DNA from: a bacterium
Lineage (GTDB): Bacteria > UBP6 > UBA1177
Direction: 5' to 3'
DNA length: 64,000 nt
Assembly (NCBI GenBank): GCA_017963125.1
Contig: JAGCUA010000053.1
Coordinates: 30,608-94,607 of the forward strand
Shown here one piece after another: positions 8,790 to 16,640 of this stretch (position 1 is its first letter; each line of letters starts with the position of its first letter). The position numbers and the translations under genes were made by a program. The notes under the pieces were generated by a model, which saw nothing but the letters and a program-made list of their open reading frames with translations, was not told the origin of the DNA and ran no database searches.

Positions 8790-9962
8790 TTATTTTATTT
8801 CAGTTTCCCAAGGATGCTGTCTCATATACCTGATAACATTCGTAAGGACACGTTTTCTTGCCGCGATCGTCTGATTTTTCTTGTATTCTTCGTGGTTCGC
8901 GCGTCCTGAGCGGCTTTCGATGAAGCTCTCCTCGTCTAAGATCTGCACTTCGAACGGGAAGAAAAAGCGATAGATCGGTTTCGCCGGATTTATCGGGTCT
9001 TCCATCGTGATCAGAAGCCGGCTCGTGAGCTGGATCGAAGAGTACGAAGTCGAAGAATAAAGGTTCGTCTCCTCGATATTTCTCTTTGTGATCTCCTCTT
9101 TTTCCTCCGGCGGGATTTCGAGATATTTTTCAAGGAAATCGGCAACGTCTTCCTGAGACCACGACGAAAGATCGTACGATTTCAGCTCTTCGACGCCTTC
9201 GATGAAACGCGGAATGTTGACGACGTTGTTTTTTGTCCGGCTCGGCTTGATGTTGGCGAACGAAATAACGTGATTTGTCGCGAAATACCTGAGCACAAGA
9301 ATGATGTCGAGTTTTGTATAGGTCACGATCCGCACTCCTACGCGGTCGAAAATGTCGGCGGTGACATTCTCCTTTTTGTGGAGAAGTTTGAGAATCAGGC
9401 TGTCACGTGATTTGTCGTTTTTTATTTCGAAAAGTTTTAGTCTGATCGCGTCGTCGCCCGTTCCCAGGAAGTAACCGCCCGCAGAATTGCCGTTCAGGTG
9501 TGCACTGAACCTTTTGTAAATCTGGTTTCTGATGCCCGGCATAAAACTTTTTGCGAGGTCATTTTCGACGTGCGTGATCGTATGCGCCACTCTCAGGATC
9601 GCACAGGCCCAGGCCTGCTCAAGCGTTTTCTCCTTTTCCGAAGCCATGATGAGCAGGCTCACGATATCGTCGTTGCAGAGAATGTCCGGCGGAATCACTA
9701 AAGTCTCCCCTTTTCCTTCGGGATCTTCGAGAAGATAGCTCTGAATAAAGGTTTTCGCCTCGCTCAGAATCGCAGAAACAGTCTCCGCAATTTTAGGATC
9801 AGTTATGTCGTAACCGTAATTTTTGATGAAAACGAGTCCCGATTCCCTGTCGTGAACGTTGAGCCTTTCGATGTCGATGAAACTTTTCTGAGAAAAAATC
9901 GCATCAAAAAGCTCGAAAGGGAATTTCAGAAAATTTTTTTCGAGTTTGTTTTTAAGTTCCAT
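8790..9962 (-). CDS. Conserved protein, possibly TIGR04552/RelA-SpoT-like
   Basis: 390 residues, no signal or membrane segment. The segments FDAIFSQKSFIDIERLN near the start, DRVGVRIVTYTKLDIILVLR in the middle and ISFANIKPSRTKN after it recall, from memory, the deltaproteobacterial family TIGR04552. The middle part also resembles the core strand of RelA/SpoT-type nucleotidyltransferases (consensus D..GvRii....d...v...). I cannot confirm a catalytic site, so (p)ppGpp synthesis is only a possibility. The ATG at 9962 is chosen over an upstream TTG because GGAGG is then ten bases away. A -10-like TATAAT sits on this strand at 9995-10000. Confidence 0.55.
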   Translation of the reverse strand: MELKNKLEKNFLKFPFELFDAIFSQKSFIDIERLNVHDRESGLVFIKNYGYDITDPKIAETVSAILSEAKTFIQSYLLEDPEGKGETLVIPPDILCNDDIVSLLIMASEKEKTLEQAWACAILRVAHTITHVENDLAKSFMPGIRNQIYKRFSAHLNGNSAGGYFLGTGDDAIRLKLFEIKNDKSRDSLILKLLHKKENVTADIFDRVGVRIVTYTKLDIILVLRYFATNHVISFANIKPSRTKNNVVNIPRFIEGVEELKSYDLSSWSQEDVADFLEKYLEIPPEEKEEITKRNIEETNLYSSTSYSSIQLTSRLLITMEDPINPAKPIYRFFFPFEVQILDEESFIESRSGRANHEEYKKNQTIAARKRVLTNVIRYMRQHPWETEIK

Positions 9963-10080
9963 GGTTTGCAAACCTCCAAAGGTCGAAACGCGCTATTATA
10001 CTAAATTTTTCGGAAATTGCGAGAGAAAGGGAGAATCAAAATTTCAGGAATGATTTTTTTAAGAAAATTCATCCGGGTGT

Positions 10081-10109
10081 TTGATTTTATTTTCGTTGTA
10101 AGACATTAT
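10081..10109 (+). promoter_or_regulatory. Likely sigma-70-type promoter of the deaminase gene
   Basis: TTGATT (10081-10086), a 17-base spacer, then CATTAT (10104-10109). Transcription would start near 10116, just before GGGAGG and the ATG at 10130. Confidence 0.5.
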
Positions 10110-10129
10110 CGATAGCGGGAGGTGAAAGT

Positions 10130-10573
10130 ATGAACAAATATATGGAAATCGCTCTTCAGGAAGCGAAAAACGGCATAAATGCAGGTCACGGCGGTCCTTT
10201 CGGATGCGTTGTTGTCAAAAACGGCGAAATCGTCGGACGCGGTCACAATGAAGTGATAAGGCGCAACGACCCGACATGTCACGGCGAAGTTATGGCTATA
10301 CGCGACGCATGCAGAAATCTGAACTCGTTCGACCTTTCAGGATGCGAACTTTATACAACGGCAGAACCCTGCCCCATGTGTTTCGGCGCGATACTCTGGG
10401 CCAACATAAGAAAAGTTTACTACGGCTGCACCATAGCTGACACCGACAAACTTGGTTTCCGTGACGAAATTTTCTGCACTTCATCTTTCGACATAAAAAC
10501 GGAGATGGACAGAAAGGAATGCCTCGGTCTTTTTGAAGAATACAAAGCGATCAAGGACAGAAAAAGTTACTGA
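10130..10573 (+). CDS. Nucleoside/guanine deaminase-like cytidine-deaminase-fold enzyme
   Basis: 147 residues. Zinc-site motifs of the cytidine/deoxycytidylate deaminase superfamily are present: CHGEVMAI (the usual HAE with Gly in place of Ala; His is a zinc ligand, Glu the proton shuttle) and PCPMC (two zinc cysteines). The N-terminus NAGHGGPFGCVVVKNGEIV and the segment EPCPMCFGAILWA follow B. subtilis GuaD closely, so guanine to xanthine deamination is the best guess. A tRNA adenosine deaminase (TadA) is less likely. The GGGAGG ribosome site and a promoter lie directly upstream. It is probably a single-gene transcript; an AT-rich accessory region begins just after it. Confidence 0.83.
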   Translation: MNKYMEIALQEAKNGINAGHGGPFGCVVVKNGEIVGRGHNEVIRRNDPTCHGEVMAIRDACRNLNSFDLSGCELYTTAEPCPMCFGAILWANIRKVYYGCTIADTDKLGFRDEIFCTSSFDIKTEMDRKECLGLFEEYKAIKDRKSY

Positions 10574-10635
10574 CAGCAGAATTTCAGCTGGGTTTTTAGT
10601 ACAAAAAATAATTCAAAAAATTTACCCAATCCTCA

Positions 10636-10938
10636 TTATCTGTCATTTTGTTCCTTGCGTTTCTTTATCATTTCGTCAAGCTCCATCTTGAATCTCATCC
10701 ATGTTTCTCTATCACACTCATCACCCCATGAATTTCCGGATTTAGCGAAGTCATCAAAATCTTGATCCATACGCTCAAGTGTTATAAGCGATAAATCCTG
10801 CATGATTGATTTCACATAATCGCAAAAAGTGCCGACAATATAAGTTCTTCGCCCCATGGCGTATCTCATGGCACAACTCAACATTAATTCTAAATCTTTG
10901 TTAAGTTCTATAGTTTTGTTAACAACTTCTGTTTTCAT
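10636..10938 (-). CDS. Small protein of unknown function
   Basis: 100 residues, acidic overall with a basic end (KKRKEQNDR). Mostly helical by composition, with Trp and Cys (WGDECDRETWMRFK). I do not recognise it; small proteins of this style often sit in mobile or accessory regions. The ATG at 10938 is preceded by GGAGAT; an upstream in-frame ATG would add 30 hydrophobic residues without a ribosome site. It marks the left end of the AT-rich island, and its last codons recur almost exactly as a scar at 12249-12290. Confidence 0.55.
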   Translation of the reverse strand: MKTEVVNKTIELNKDLELMLSCAMRYAMGRRTYIVGTFCDYVKSIMQDLSLITLERMDQDFDDFAKSGNSWGDECDRETWMRFKMELDEMIKKRKEQNDR

Positions 10939-11115
10939 TGTGATCTCCAAAGATAAAATTCGCAAAAACAACAAAAGCATTATAAAATATCTATATTGAA
11001 AAGTCAAATTATTTTCTAAGCACAACAAAATAAATTTACAAAAAATCTCCTAAATATTTTACAAAAATTGAAATTTGTGAATAAAATATGCAGTGGTTTT
11101 TGTTTGGGGTATGCA

Positions 11116-12159
11116 ATGAACAACAAAATAACAAAGCAAAATGAAAATGAGAACCTCATTAAATCTGAAACAGTCTTTGTAAATGATATAAAGAAGATCA
11201 TAAATGAAGGCAGAAAGTCAGCATATAGCGCAGTTTCCGCCGTTATGATTCAAACATATTGGAACATTGGCAGACGAATCATAGAGCAGGAGCAGAGAGG
11301 AAAAACACGCGCTGCGTACGGTGCGCATTTGATAGACTTGCTTTCGGAAGAACTCTCGAAAGAATACGGCACAGGATTTTCCGCACGATATCTGAGACAA
11401 TTCAGAAAATTCTATGTGATTTTTCCGGAATCAGAGATTTGGAAAACGCGATTTCCAAATTTGACATGGACACACTACCTTGCGGTTTTGCGTGTCTCGG
11501 ATGAAACTGCGTGCCGTTGGTATATTGAAGCAGCTTCTAAAGAAATGTGGAGTGTCAGGACTTTAAACAGAAATATAAGCACCCAATATTTTGAACGCCA
11601 TATGTCTAATCCGGCTGACGCCATAAAAGGTAAAAAGAAAATTTCAGCCCCCAAAGTTCTGAAAAATCCTTTCGTTGCAGAATTTTTGGGGTTCAAAACC
11701 GACGATAGTTTTTCTGAATCTGATTTGGAAAGTGCCATAATAACACATTTGAAAGATTTTCTGCTCGAAATGGGCAGAGGATTTGCATTCGTGGCTCGGC
11801 AGCAGCATATTCATACTGATGCGGAAGATTATTATATTGATCTCGTGTTTTATAACATAATTTTAAAATGTTATGTCCTTATTGACTTGAAGGCAGGTAA
11901 AATCAGGCATCAGGATGTCGGTCAAATGGATATGTATGTTCGTATGTACGATGAATTAAAACGGACTGATGGTGATAATCCGACAATCGGTGTTCTGCTT
12001 TGTTCAGAAACGGACGAGGCTATTGCAAAATACTCGGTTCTTCGGGAGAGTGACCGTCTTTTTGCCACCAAACTTATGACTTGTATGCCTACCGAAGAGC
12101 AGCTAAAGGCAGAAATAGAACATCAGAAAGAAATTTTCAGACTACAGCATGAAGAATAA
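11116..12159 (+). CDS. YhcG-type protein with PD-(D/E)XK nuclease domain (DUF1016)
   Basis: 347 residues. The N-terminal half has the DUF1016 pattern: a YWNIGRRI helix, GFSARYLRQFRKFY, and FPNLTWTHYLAVLRV. The C-terminal half is a PD-(D/E)XK nuclease-like domain with the acidic residue in YYIDLVFYN and the D-x-K element in LIDLKAG. Members are common in restriction and defence loci, often near type I restriction genes, and the nuclease fold is proposed to cut DNA. I start at the ATG at 11116 because the 16 residues upstream look like random coding. It leads the island of a DUF262 pair and a metallopeptidase. Low G+C compared with the genes outside. Confidence 0.85.
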   Translation: MNNKITKQNENENLIKSETVFVNDIKKIINEGRKSAYSAVSAVMIQTYWNIGRRIIEQEQRGKTRAAYGAHLIDLLSEELSKEYGTGFSARYLRQFRKFYVIFPESEIWKTRFPNLTWTHYLAVLRVSDETACRWYIEAASKEMWSVRTLNRNISTQYFERHMSNPADAIKGKKKISAPKVLKNPFVAEFLGFKTDDSFSESDLESAIITHLKDFLLEMGRGFAFVARQQHIHTDAEDYYIDLVFYNIILKCYVLIDLKAGKIRHQDVGQMDMYVRMYDELKRTDGDNPTIGVLLCSETDEAIAKYSVLRESDRLFATKLMTCMPTEEQLKAEIEHQKEIFRLQHEE

Positions 12160-12172
12160 AGGCGAGTCGTTG

Positions 12173-12194
12173 AAAAAAAATGCCCAAAGTGGCA
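12173..12194 (-). terminator. Possible small terminator for a lost minus-strand gene
   Basis: Read on the minus strand, TGCC and GGCA (stem of four) are followed by eight T. It lies about 55 bases beyond the stop of the gene scar at 12249-12290 and would fit that gene's original end. The stem is short. Confidence 0.3.
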
Positions 12195-12248
12195 AAAATT
12201 TTCAGCGGAACTTGATTTTCAGCAATAATTCCACTGCACCGACTTTCA

Positions 12249-12290
12249 TCATCTGTTATTTTGTTCCTTGCGTTTCTTGCGCTGAATAAC
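12249..12290 (-). pseudogene. Scar of a second copy of the small gene at 10636-10938
   Basis: The minus strand reads ...KKRKEQNNR-stop, against KKRKEQNDR-stop in the intact gene. At DNA level 26 of 27 bases match (10638-10664 against 12252-12278). Upstream the frame hits a TGA within 15 codons, so only the 3' end survives. It lies in the 290-base gap between the YhcG gene and the first DUF262 gene, where I see nothing else apart from the small hairpin at 12173-12194. Confidence 0.55.
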
Positions 12291-12449
12291 TCAATTTCCG
12301 AAACAGTGTCTCGGAGATTCATGTAAGTTGGCCTCGCTATCTTTGTAAAAATATTCAGCATGGATTTTTTCAAAAAAATCAAAGATTTTTGTTGATTATT
12401 TGAGCTGTATCGGTCTTAATTGCAAGACTTTAAACGGAAGGAGGTGCTA

Positions 12450-13958
12450 TTGGGCAACAATCTGATTTTAGGGATTACAAAAATAGGAGATTTACTCGTA
12501 AACAATAAAATTTCTGAAACTAATGTAGATAAAGAAGGAAGATCTGTTTCATTGAAAATTCCGCCGTATCAGCGGCCTTACAAGTGGACTGCCAAAAACG
12601 CCAATCAGCTTTTGGATGATATTATTGAGGCGATAAACGAAAACAAGGAAGTCTATCGTGTCGGAACGCTGATTCTGCATAACAAAAACAATGAAAATAA
12701 AGATTACGATATTGTTGACGGTCAGCAGAGAGTCATAACCTTTGCGTTGCTGCTGCAAGCTTTGAATCAAGTTTTGGAAAAGAAAAACAGTGAAAACAAG
12801 CAGGAGGATATTAGCTTTTTAAGCGAAGAATTAGCAGATAACGACTATAATCTTCACAATGTTTTAAATAACTTCAGAGTATTCGAGCGGCGGATCAACA
12901 ATATCGAGAAAAAAGATGAACTGAAAAAGTTTATAGAAGGACAATGCGAACTTGTTGTAGTAATTACAAGTGATTTATCGGAAGCATTCCAGTTTTTCGA
13001 TTCGCAGAACGCCCGCGGAAAGGCACTTTATCCGCACGATCTGCTGAAAGCCTATCACCTTCGCGAAATGCAGGATCTAAGCGCGGAGAAAACCGAAAAA
13101 ATCGTCAAAACATGGGAAGATTGTGACCAAAAGGAGCTTTCAAACCTTTTTAAGGAATATCTTTACCGCTTGAAAGAGTGGATCAAAGGTAATCGTTCCG
13201 ATGAGCTTACCGAAAAAAATATCGATATGTTCAAAGGAATCACGGCAAAAGACAAACATCCTTATGCACAGTTTTACAAAGGAGCGTTTGCTTATGCCGA
13301 CAATCTCAACAACTCTTCTGTGCCGTTTGTTACTGGTGGAAAGCTGCTAAAACCTTTCCAGATTGATGCTCCGGTTATTGCCGGGAAACCCTTTTTCGAA
13401 TATGCAAAACACTATTTTGATATTCTTGCGGACATCAAGGATAACGACAAATATTCCGGTTACTTTATAAACGACAACGAAATAGTAAAAACACTGGATA
13501 AATATTACAGTCACGGTACTGGCAACAGGATCACGCGCTTGCTTTTCGATACTGCGATTCTCCTTTATGTGGACAGGTTCTGTCCGCTTGTTCCAGATAA
13601 AACAGATCTGAATTTTTTTGAGGAATTTGTGAAATTTGCATTTATCTGGGCTTATTCAATGCGGGCTCAGTATACAAACGTCGGCTGGCTTGTAGCGCAG
13701 AATTTCATAACAGAAACATCAAAGAAAGAAGGCTTGAGAAACAGCTTTAACATCTACAGGATGATTGCTGATTCAGATTCACCCAATGTCTTGCTTTCAA
13801 AACTTTCGGACAATCTTGTTCCGCTTGAAAGTATAAAAGCTGAAAAGAAGGTAATCAACAAAGATAAAGATGAAGAAGATGAAGACAAAATTTTTGTAAA
13901 TTATCTGCACTTCTTCAAAGCCTATAAATTTTGGGAGATAAAAGATGAGCCAAAATAA
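12450..13958 (+). CDS. DUF262-domain protein (GmrSD-like), first of pair
   Basis: 502 residues. The DUF262 (GmrS-type ParB-like nucleotidase) domain occupies about residues 10-260: IPPYQRPYKW near the start, DIVDGQQRVITFALLLQAL and later FFDSQNARGKALYPHDLLKAY. In the GmrSD type IV restriction enzyme this domain uses NTP to license cutting. No DUF1524 nuclease motif is found in the C-terminal half, so this protein would need a partner. Start: TTG at 12450 with AAGGAGGT seven bases away; an earlier TTG at 12420 has no ribosome site. The next gene overlaps it by 14 bases and carries both DUF262 and a DUF1524-like end, so they probably form a two-component system. Confidence 0.85.
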   Translation: MGNNLILGITKIGDLLVNNKISETNVDKEGRSVSLKIPPYQRPYKWTAKNANQLLDDIIEAINENKEVYRVGTLILHNKNNENKDYDIVDGQQRVITFALLLQALNQVLEKKNSENKQEDISFLSEELADNDYNLHNVLNNFRVFERRINNIEKKDELKKFIEGQCELVVVITSDLSEAFQFFDSQNARGKALYPHDLLKAYHLREMQDLSAEKTEKIVKTWEDCDQKELSNLFKEYLYRLKEWIKGNRSDELTEKNIDMFKGITAKDKHPYAQFYKGAFAYADNLNNSSVPFVTGGKLLKPFQIDAPVIAGKPFFEYAKHYFDILADIKDNDKYSGYFINDNEIVKTLDKYYSHGTGNRITRLLFDTAILLYVDRFCPLVPDKTDLNFFEEFVKFAFIWAYSMRAQYTNVGWLVAQNFITETSKKEGLRNSFNIYRMIADSDSPNVLLSKLSDNLVPLESIKAEKKVINKDKDEEDEDKIFVNYLHFFKAYKFWEIKDEPK

Positions 13959-15798
13959 TAATGATCTGCCGTTGCAGGAACTTTCAATAAATAAGTTATT
14001 CTGTGAAGAGTCACGCACATACGAAATTCCGATTTATCAGCGGAATTATGCATGGGGAAAAGACGAAATAGAGACTCTTGTGCAGGATGTTTATGATTCT
14101 TTTACAAAACAAAAAGAGAACTATTACATAGGCACTTTGGTAACATTCCGTAAAGATAACAATCTCTTTGAAGTAATCGACGGACAACAGCGGCTTACGA
14201 CAATTTATTTGATTTTGAAGGCTTTAAACGAAAAGCCAAAAAGCAAATTAACCTACAAAGCCCGCCCAAAATCAGATAAGACGTTGAATGCATTGCCCGA
14301 TTTCAAAGATATTGAAGAAAAAGACCAAGGAATTGTGAATGGTTTTAATTGGGCAAAAAATGCTTTAAAGGATAAAACAGATTTAAAGGATTATTTTCTG
14401 AACAAAGTTCACATTATTCATTATCAGGTTCCGCATGACATTGACTTGAACCATTATTTTGAGGTTATGAACTCACGCGGTGAGCAGCTCGAAAAACACG
14501 AAATTGTAAAAGCAAGGCTGATGGGAAAACTTGATAATGGTAATGATGATGCTCGAATGATTTTCAATAAAATTTGGGAAGCATGCAGCCAGATGTCAAC
14601 CTATGTGCAAAGGAATTTGTCAGAAGTTTTCAATGATAAGCCAGATAAATTTGAACTAAGCGATTTTGACTCGTTGAAAATAGAAAACAATGAACAACGA
14701 GGCTCAAAATCAATCGAAAAAATTTTGTCCGAAGAGAGTTTAAAAACATTAAAAAAAGAAGAAAAAAGCGATACTTTCCAACCGATAATCGACTTTCCGA
14801 ATTTTCTGCTGATCGTCTTGAAAATTACAAGAATGCTGGATGAAAACGATCAAGAAACCAAAGTTACACTTGACGACAAGGAACTTCTGAGTGAGTTTGA
14901 TAAAGCGAAATTTGATGCTGACAAAGTAAAAACTTTTGCATTCAACCTCTTAAAAGCTCGTTTTTTTCTTGATAACTACATCGTTCATCATTCAAACGAA
15001 GATGATATTTATGGGAACAACCCATGGAAACTTCAAGTTTTGACAAAAAAAGATAAAGAAACAACGCCTGAAAACCTTTGTTCCGATAACAAAGAATTGC
15101 AGGAAAAATTGGTTCACCTTCTTTCGATGTTTGAAGTTTCTTACACTGCGAAACAATATAAAAACTATCTTTTTGATTGTCTCTATTGGTTAATGAAAGA
15201 TGATTTAAAAAATGTTTCCAGTTATGCTGATTTTGTGGAAAATCTTGCTAGTAAATATTTCAAAACTTCTGCGAAAGATTTTGAAAATCCTGCAAGAATT
15301 CCGCTGTTTGTTTTTAATTACCTTGATTATAAAATCTGGAAACTGTATGCGGAACAGTTGAAGGGCCAAGAATCTGAAAAGGGAGATTCTAAAAGAAGAC
15401 CGTTCTTTGAGCAACTTGGTTGTTCTGATTTCGGACTTGATATTTTTCAGAAATTCTATTTTTCAAGAACGCGCCGCAGCCTTGAACACTATTTTCCGCA
15501 GGCTAATGCAAATAAAGAAGGCGCACCCAATGATAAACAGATAAATTGCTTCGGTAATTTTGCAATGATCGGTGCAGAAGCAAACAGTTCCGGTTCAAAT
15601 TGGAGCCCTAAAGCGAAACTTGATCACTATCTTGACCCTTCAGGAAAGATAAATCAGATCAGCGTAGCTTCATTAAAATTTATGATAATGATGCAAATCT
15701 GCAAAGATCATAAAAAATGGGAGAGGAAAGAAATTCAAGAACACCAAAGCAAAATGCTCGCAATTTTGGGGTTGACAGAAGAGAAGGTGGGTTGTTGA
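13945..15798 (+). CDS. DUF262/DUF1524 protein (GmrSD-like), second of pair
   Basis: 617 residues. N-terminal DUF262 has YEIPIYQRNYAWGKDEI, FEVIDGQQRLTTIYLIL and VMNSRGEQLEKHEIVKARL. The C-terminal region resembles DUF1524, a His-Me finger nuclease: LEHYFPQ replaces the usual EHILPQ (the H-x-x-P type site) and NCFGNFAMIGAEANSS replaces the LGNL...N.S segment. So this protein has both the nucleotide-dependent and the nuclease half of GmrSD. Its start lies inside the end of the first DUF262 gene (14-base overlap, GGGAGAT upstream), which points to coupled translation and a stoichiometric complex. Likely target: modified or foreign DNA, by analogy with GmrSD. Confidence 0.85.
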   Translation: MSQNNNDLPLQELSINKLFCEESRTYEIPIYQRNYAWGKDEIETLVQDVYDSFTKQKENYYIGTLVTFRKDNNLFEVIDGQQRLTTIYLILKALNEKPKSKLTYKARPKSDKTLNALPDFKDIEEKDQGIVNGFNWAKNALKDKTDLKDYFLNKVHIIHYQVPHDIDLNHYFEVMNSRGEQLEKHEIVKARLMGKLDNGNDDARMIFNKIWEACSQMSTYVQRNLSEVFNDKPDKFELSDFDSLKIENNEQRGSKSIEKILSEESLKTLKKEEKSDTFQPIIDFPNFLLIVLKITRMLDENDQETKVTLDDKELLSEFDKAKFDADKVKTFAFNLLKARFFLDNYIVHHSNEDDIYGNNPWKLQVLTKKDKETTPENLCSDNKELQEKLVHLLSMFEVSYTAKQYKNYLFDCLYWLMKDDLKNVSSYADFVENLASKYFKTSAKDFENPARIPLFVFNYLDYKIWKLYAEQLKGQESEKGDSKRRPFFEQLGCSDFGLDIFQKFYFSRTRRSLEHYFPQANANKEGAPNDKQINCFGNFAMIGAEANSSGSNWSPKAKLDHYLDPSGKINQISVASLKFMIMMQICKDHKKWERKEIQEHQSKMLAILGLTEEKVGC

Positions 15799-15904
15799 CG
15801 ATGGAGAAAAAATTGATACCACAGTCAATAAACTTCCTAAAGACTTCCCAAAGAAATTCCCAAAGACGGCACCCAAGATGGCACTCAAGACGGCACTCAA
15901 ATGA
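15797..15904 (+). pseudogene. Scar of a Pro/Lys-rich protein linker
   Basis: Between the DUF262/DUF1524 gene and the metallopeptidase one frame reads ...VNKLPKDFPKKFPKTAPKMALK... and ends in TGA at 15902-15904, with no start of its own. Repeating KxFPK or TQK units of this kind are, as I recall, typical of the linker before the winged helix in AlbA_2-type putative DNA-binding proteins of restriction loci. The last 36 bases are three 12-base near-repeats (AAGACGGCACTC type). I read it as what is left of such a gene after deletion. Confidence 0.35.
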
Positions 15905-15917
15905 GGATTCGAAATAA

Positions 15918-16637
15918 ATGCAGCACCAGCTTGAAATAAACGGCAGGATCCTGGAATACACTCTTGAACGGAAGAAGGTGAAAAACCTGAATCTGAGGAT
16001 AAGGCGGGACGGAAGCGTCTATGTTTCGGCAAACAAGTCGGTTCCGCTGGATTACATCGAGAATTTTCTAAGGTCAAAGTCGGACTTTATTTTCAAAGCA
16101 GTCGAGCATTATTCTGAAGTCTCTGCCATGAAGGAATCCCCGAAAAAATATGTGGACGGAGAATCGTTCCGCGTTCTCGGGCATGATCTGAGGCTGAAAG
16201 TGATCCGCGGGGCGAGGAACGAAGTCAAAAACGACGGTGTTTTCATAACCTTGCGGGTGAAAGATCCTTTTGACACCGATATGAAAGAACGTGTTTTCCG
16301 CAAGTGGCTGACATCTGTTTGCAAAGAAACTGTGACAAAATTATGCGAAGCGGTTTATCCGAAATTCAAGAAATACGGCATAGATTTTCCTGAAATAAAG
16401 TTCAGAAACATGGTTTCCCGCTGGGGAAGCTGCACGCCCGGCAGAAAAACCCTCACTTTCAGTTATGCACTCGCCACAGTTCCGGTTTCGTGCATCGAAT
16501 ACGTCGTCATGCACGAATTCACCCATTTTCTGCATCTCAACCATTCGCCCGATTTTTACCGTCAGCTTGCGGTTTTCATGCCTGACTGGCGTGAGAGAAA
16601 GAAACTTCTTGAAAAAAGTGTGTGCCGGAAAGTGTGA
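15918..16637 (+). CDS. YgjP-like zinc metallopeptidase (DUF45)
   Basis: 239 residues, cytoplasmic. The N-terminus (RKKVKNLNLRIRRDGSVYVS) and the core motif VSRWGSCTPGRKTLTFSYAL followed by MHEFTHFLHLNHSPDFY are diagnostic for YgjP/DUF45: HEFTH is the HExxH zinc site, and H in NHSPDF gives the third ligand. Family members often lie beside type I restriction-modification or related defence genes; their substrate is not known to me. It closes the accessory island and converges on the GH57 gene three bases away. G+C is closer to the flanking genome than that of the DUF262 pair. Confidence 0.87.
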   Translation: MQHQLEINGRILEYTLERKKVKNLNLRIRRDGSVYVSANKSVPLDYIENFLRSKSDFIFKAVEHYSEVSAMKESPKKYVDGESFRVLGHDLRLKVIRGARNEVKNDGVFITLRVKDPFDTDMKERVFRKWLTSVCKETVTKLCEAVYPKFKKYGIDFPEIKFRNMVSRWGSCTPGRKTLTFSYALATVPVSCIEYVVMHEFTHFLHLNHSPDFYRQLAVFMPDWRERKKLLEKSVCRKV

Positions 16638-16640
16638 CTT

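Noticed and set aside
15717..15917. A 66-codon frame reading into the gap before the metallopeptidase
   Set aside because: It overlaps the end of the DUF262/DUF1524 gene in another frame, has no ribosome site, and its Arg/His-rich end is explained by the 12-base micro-repeats.
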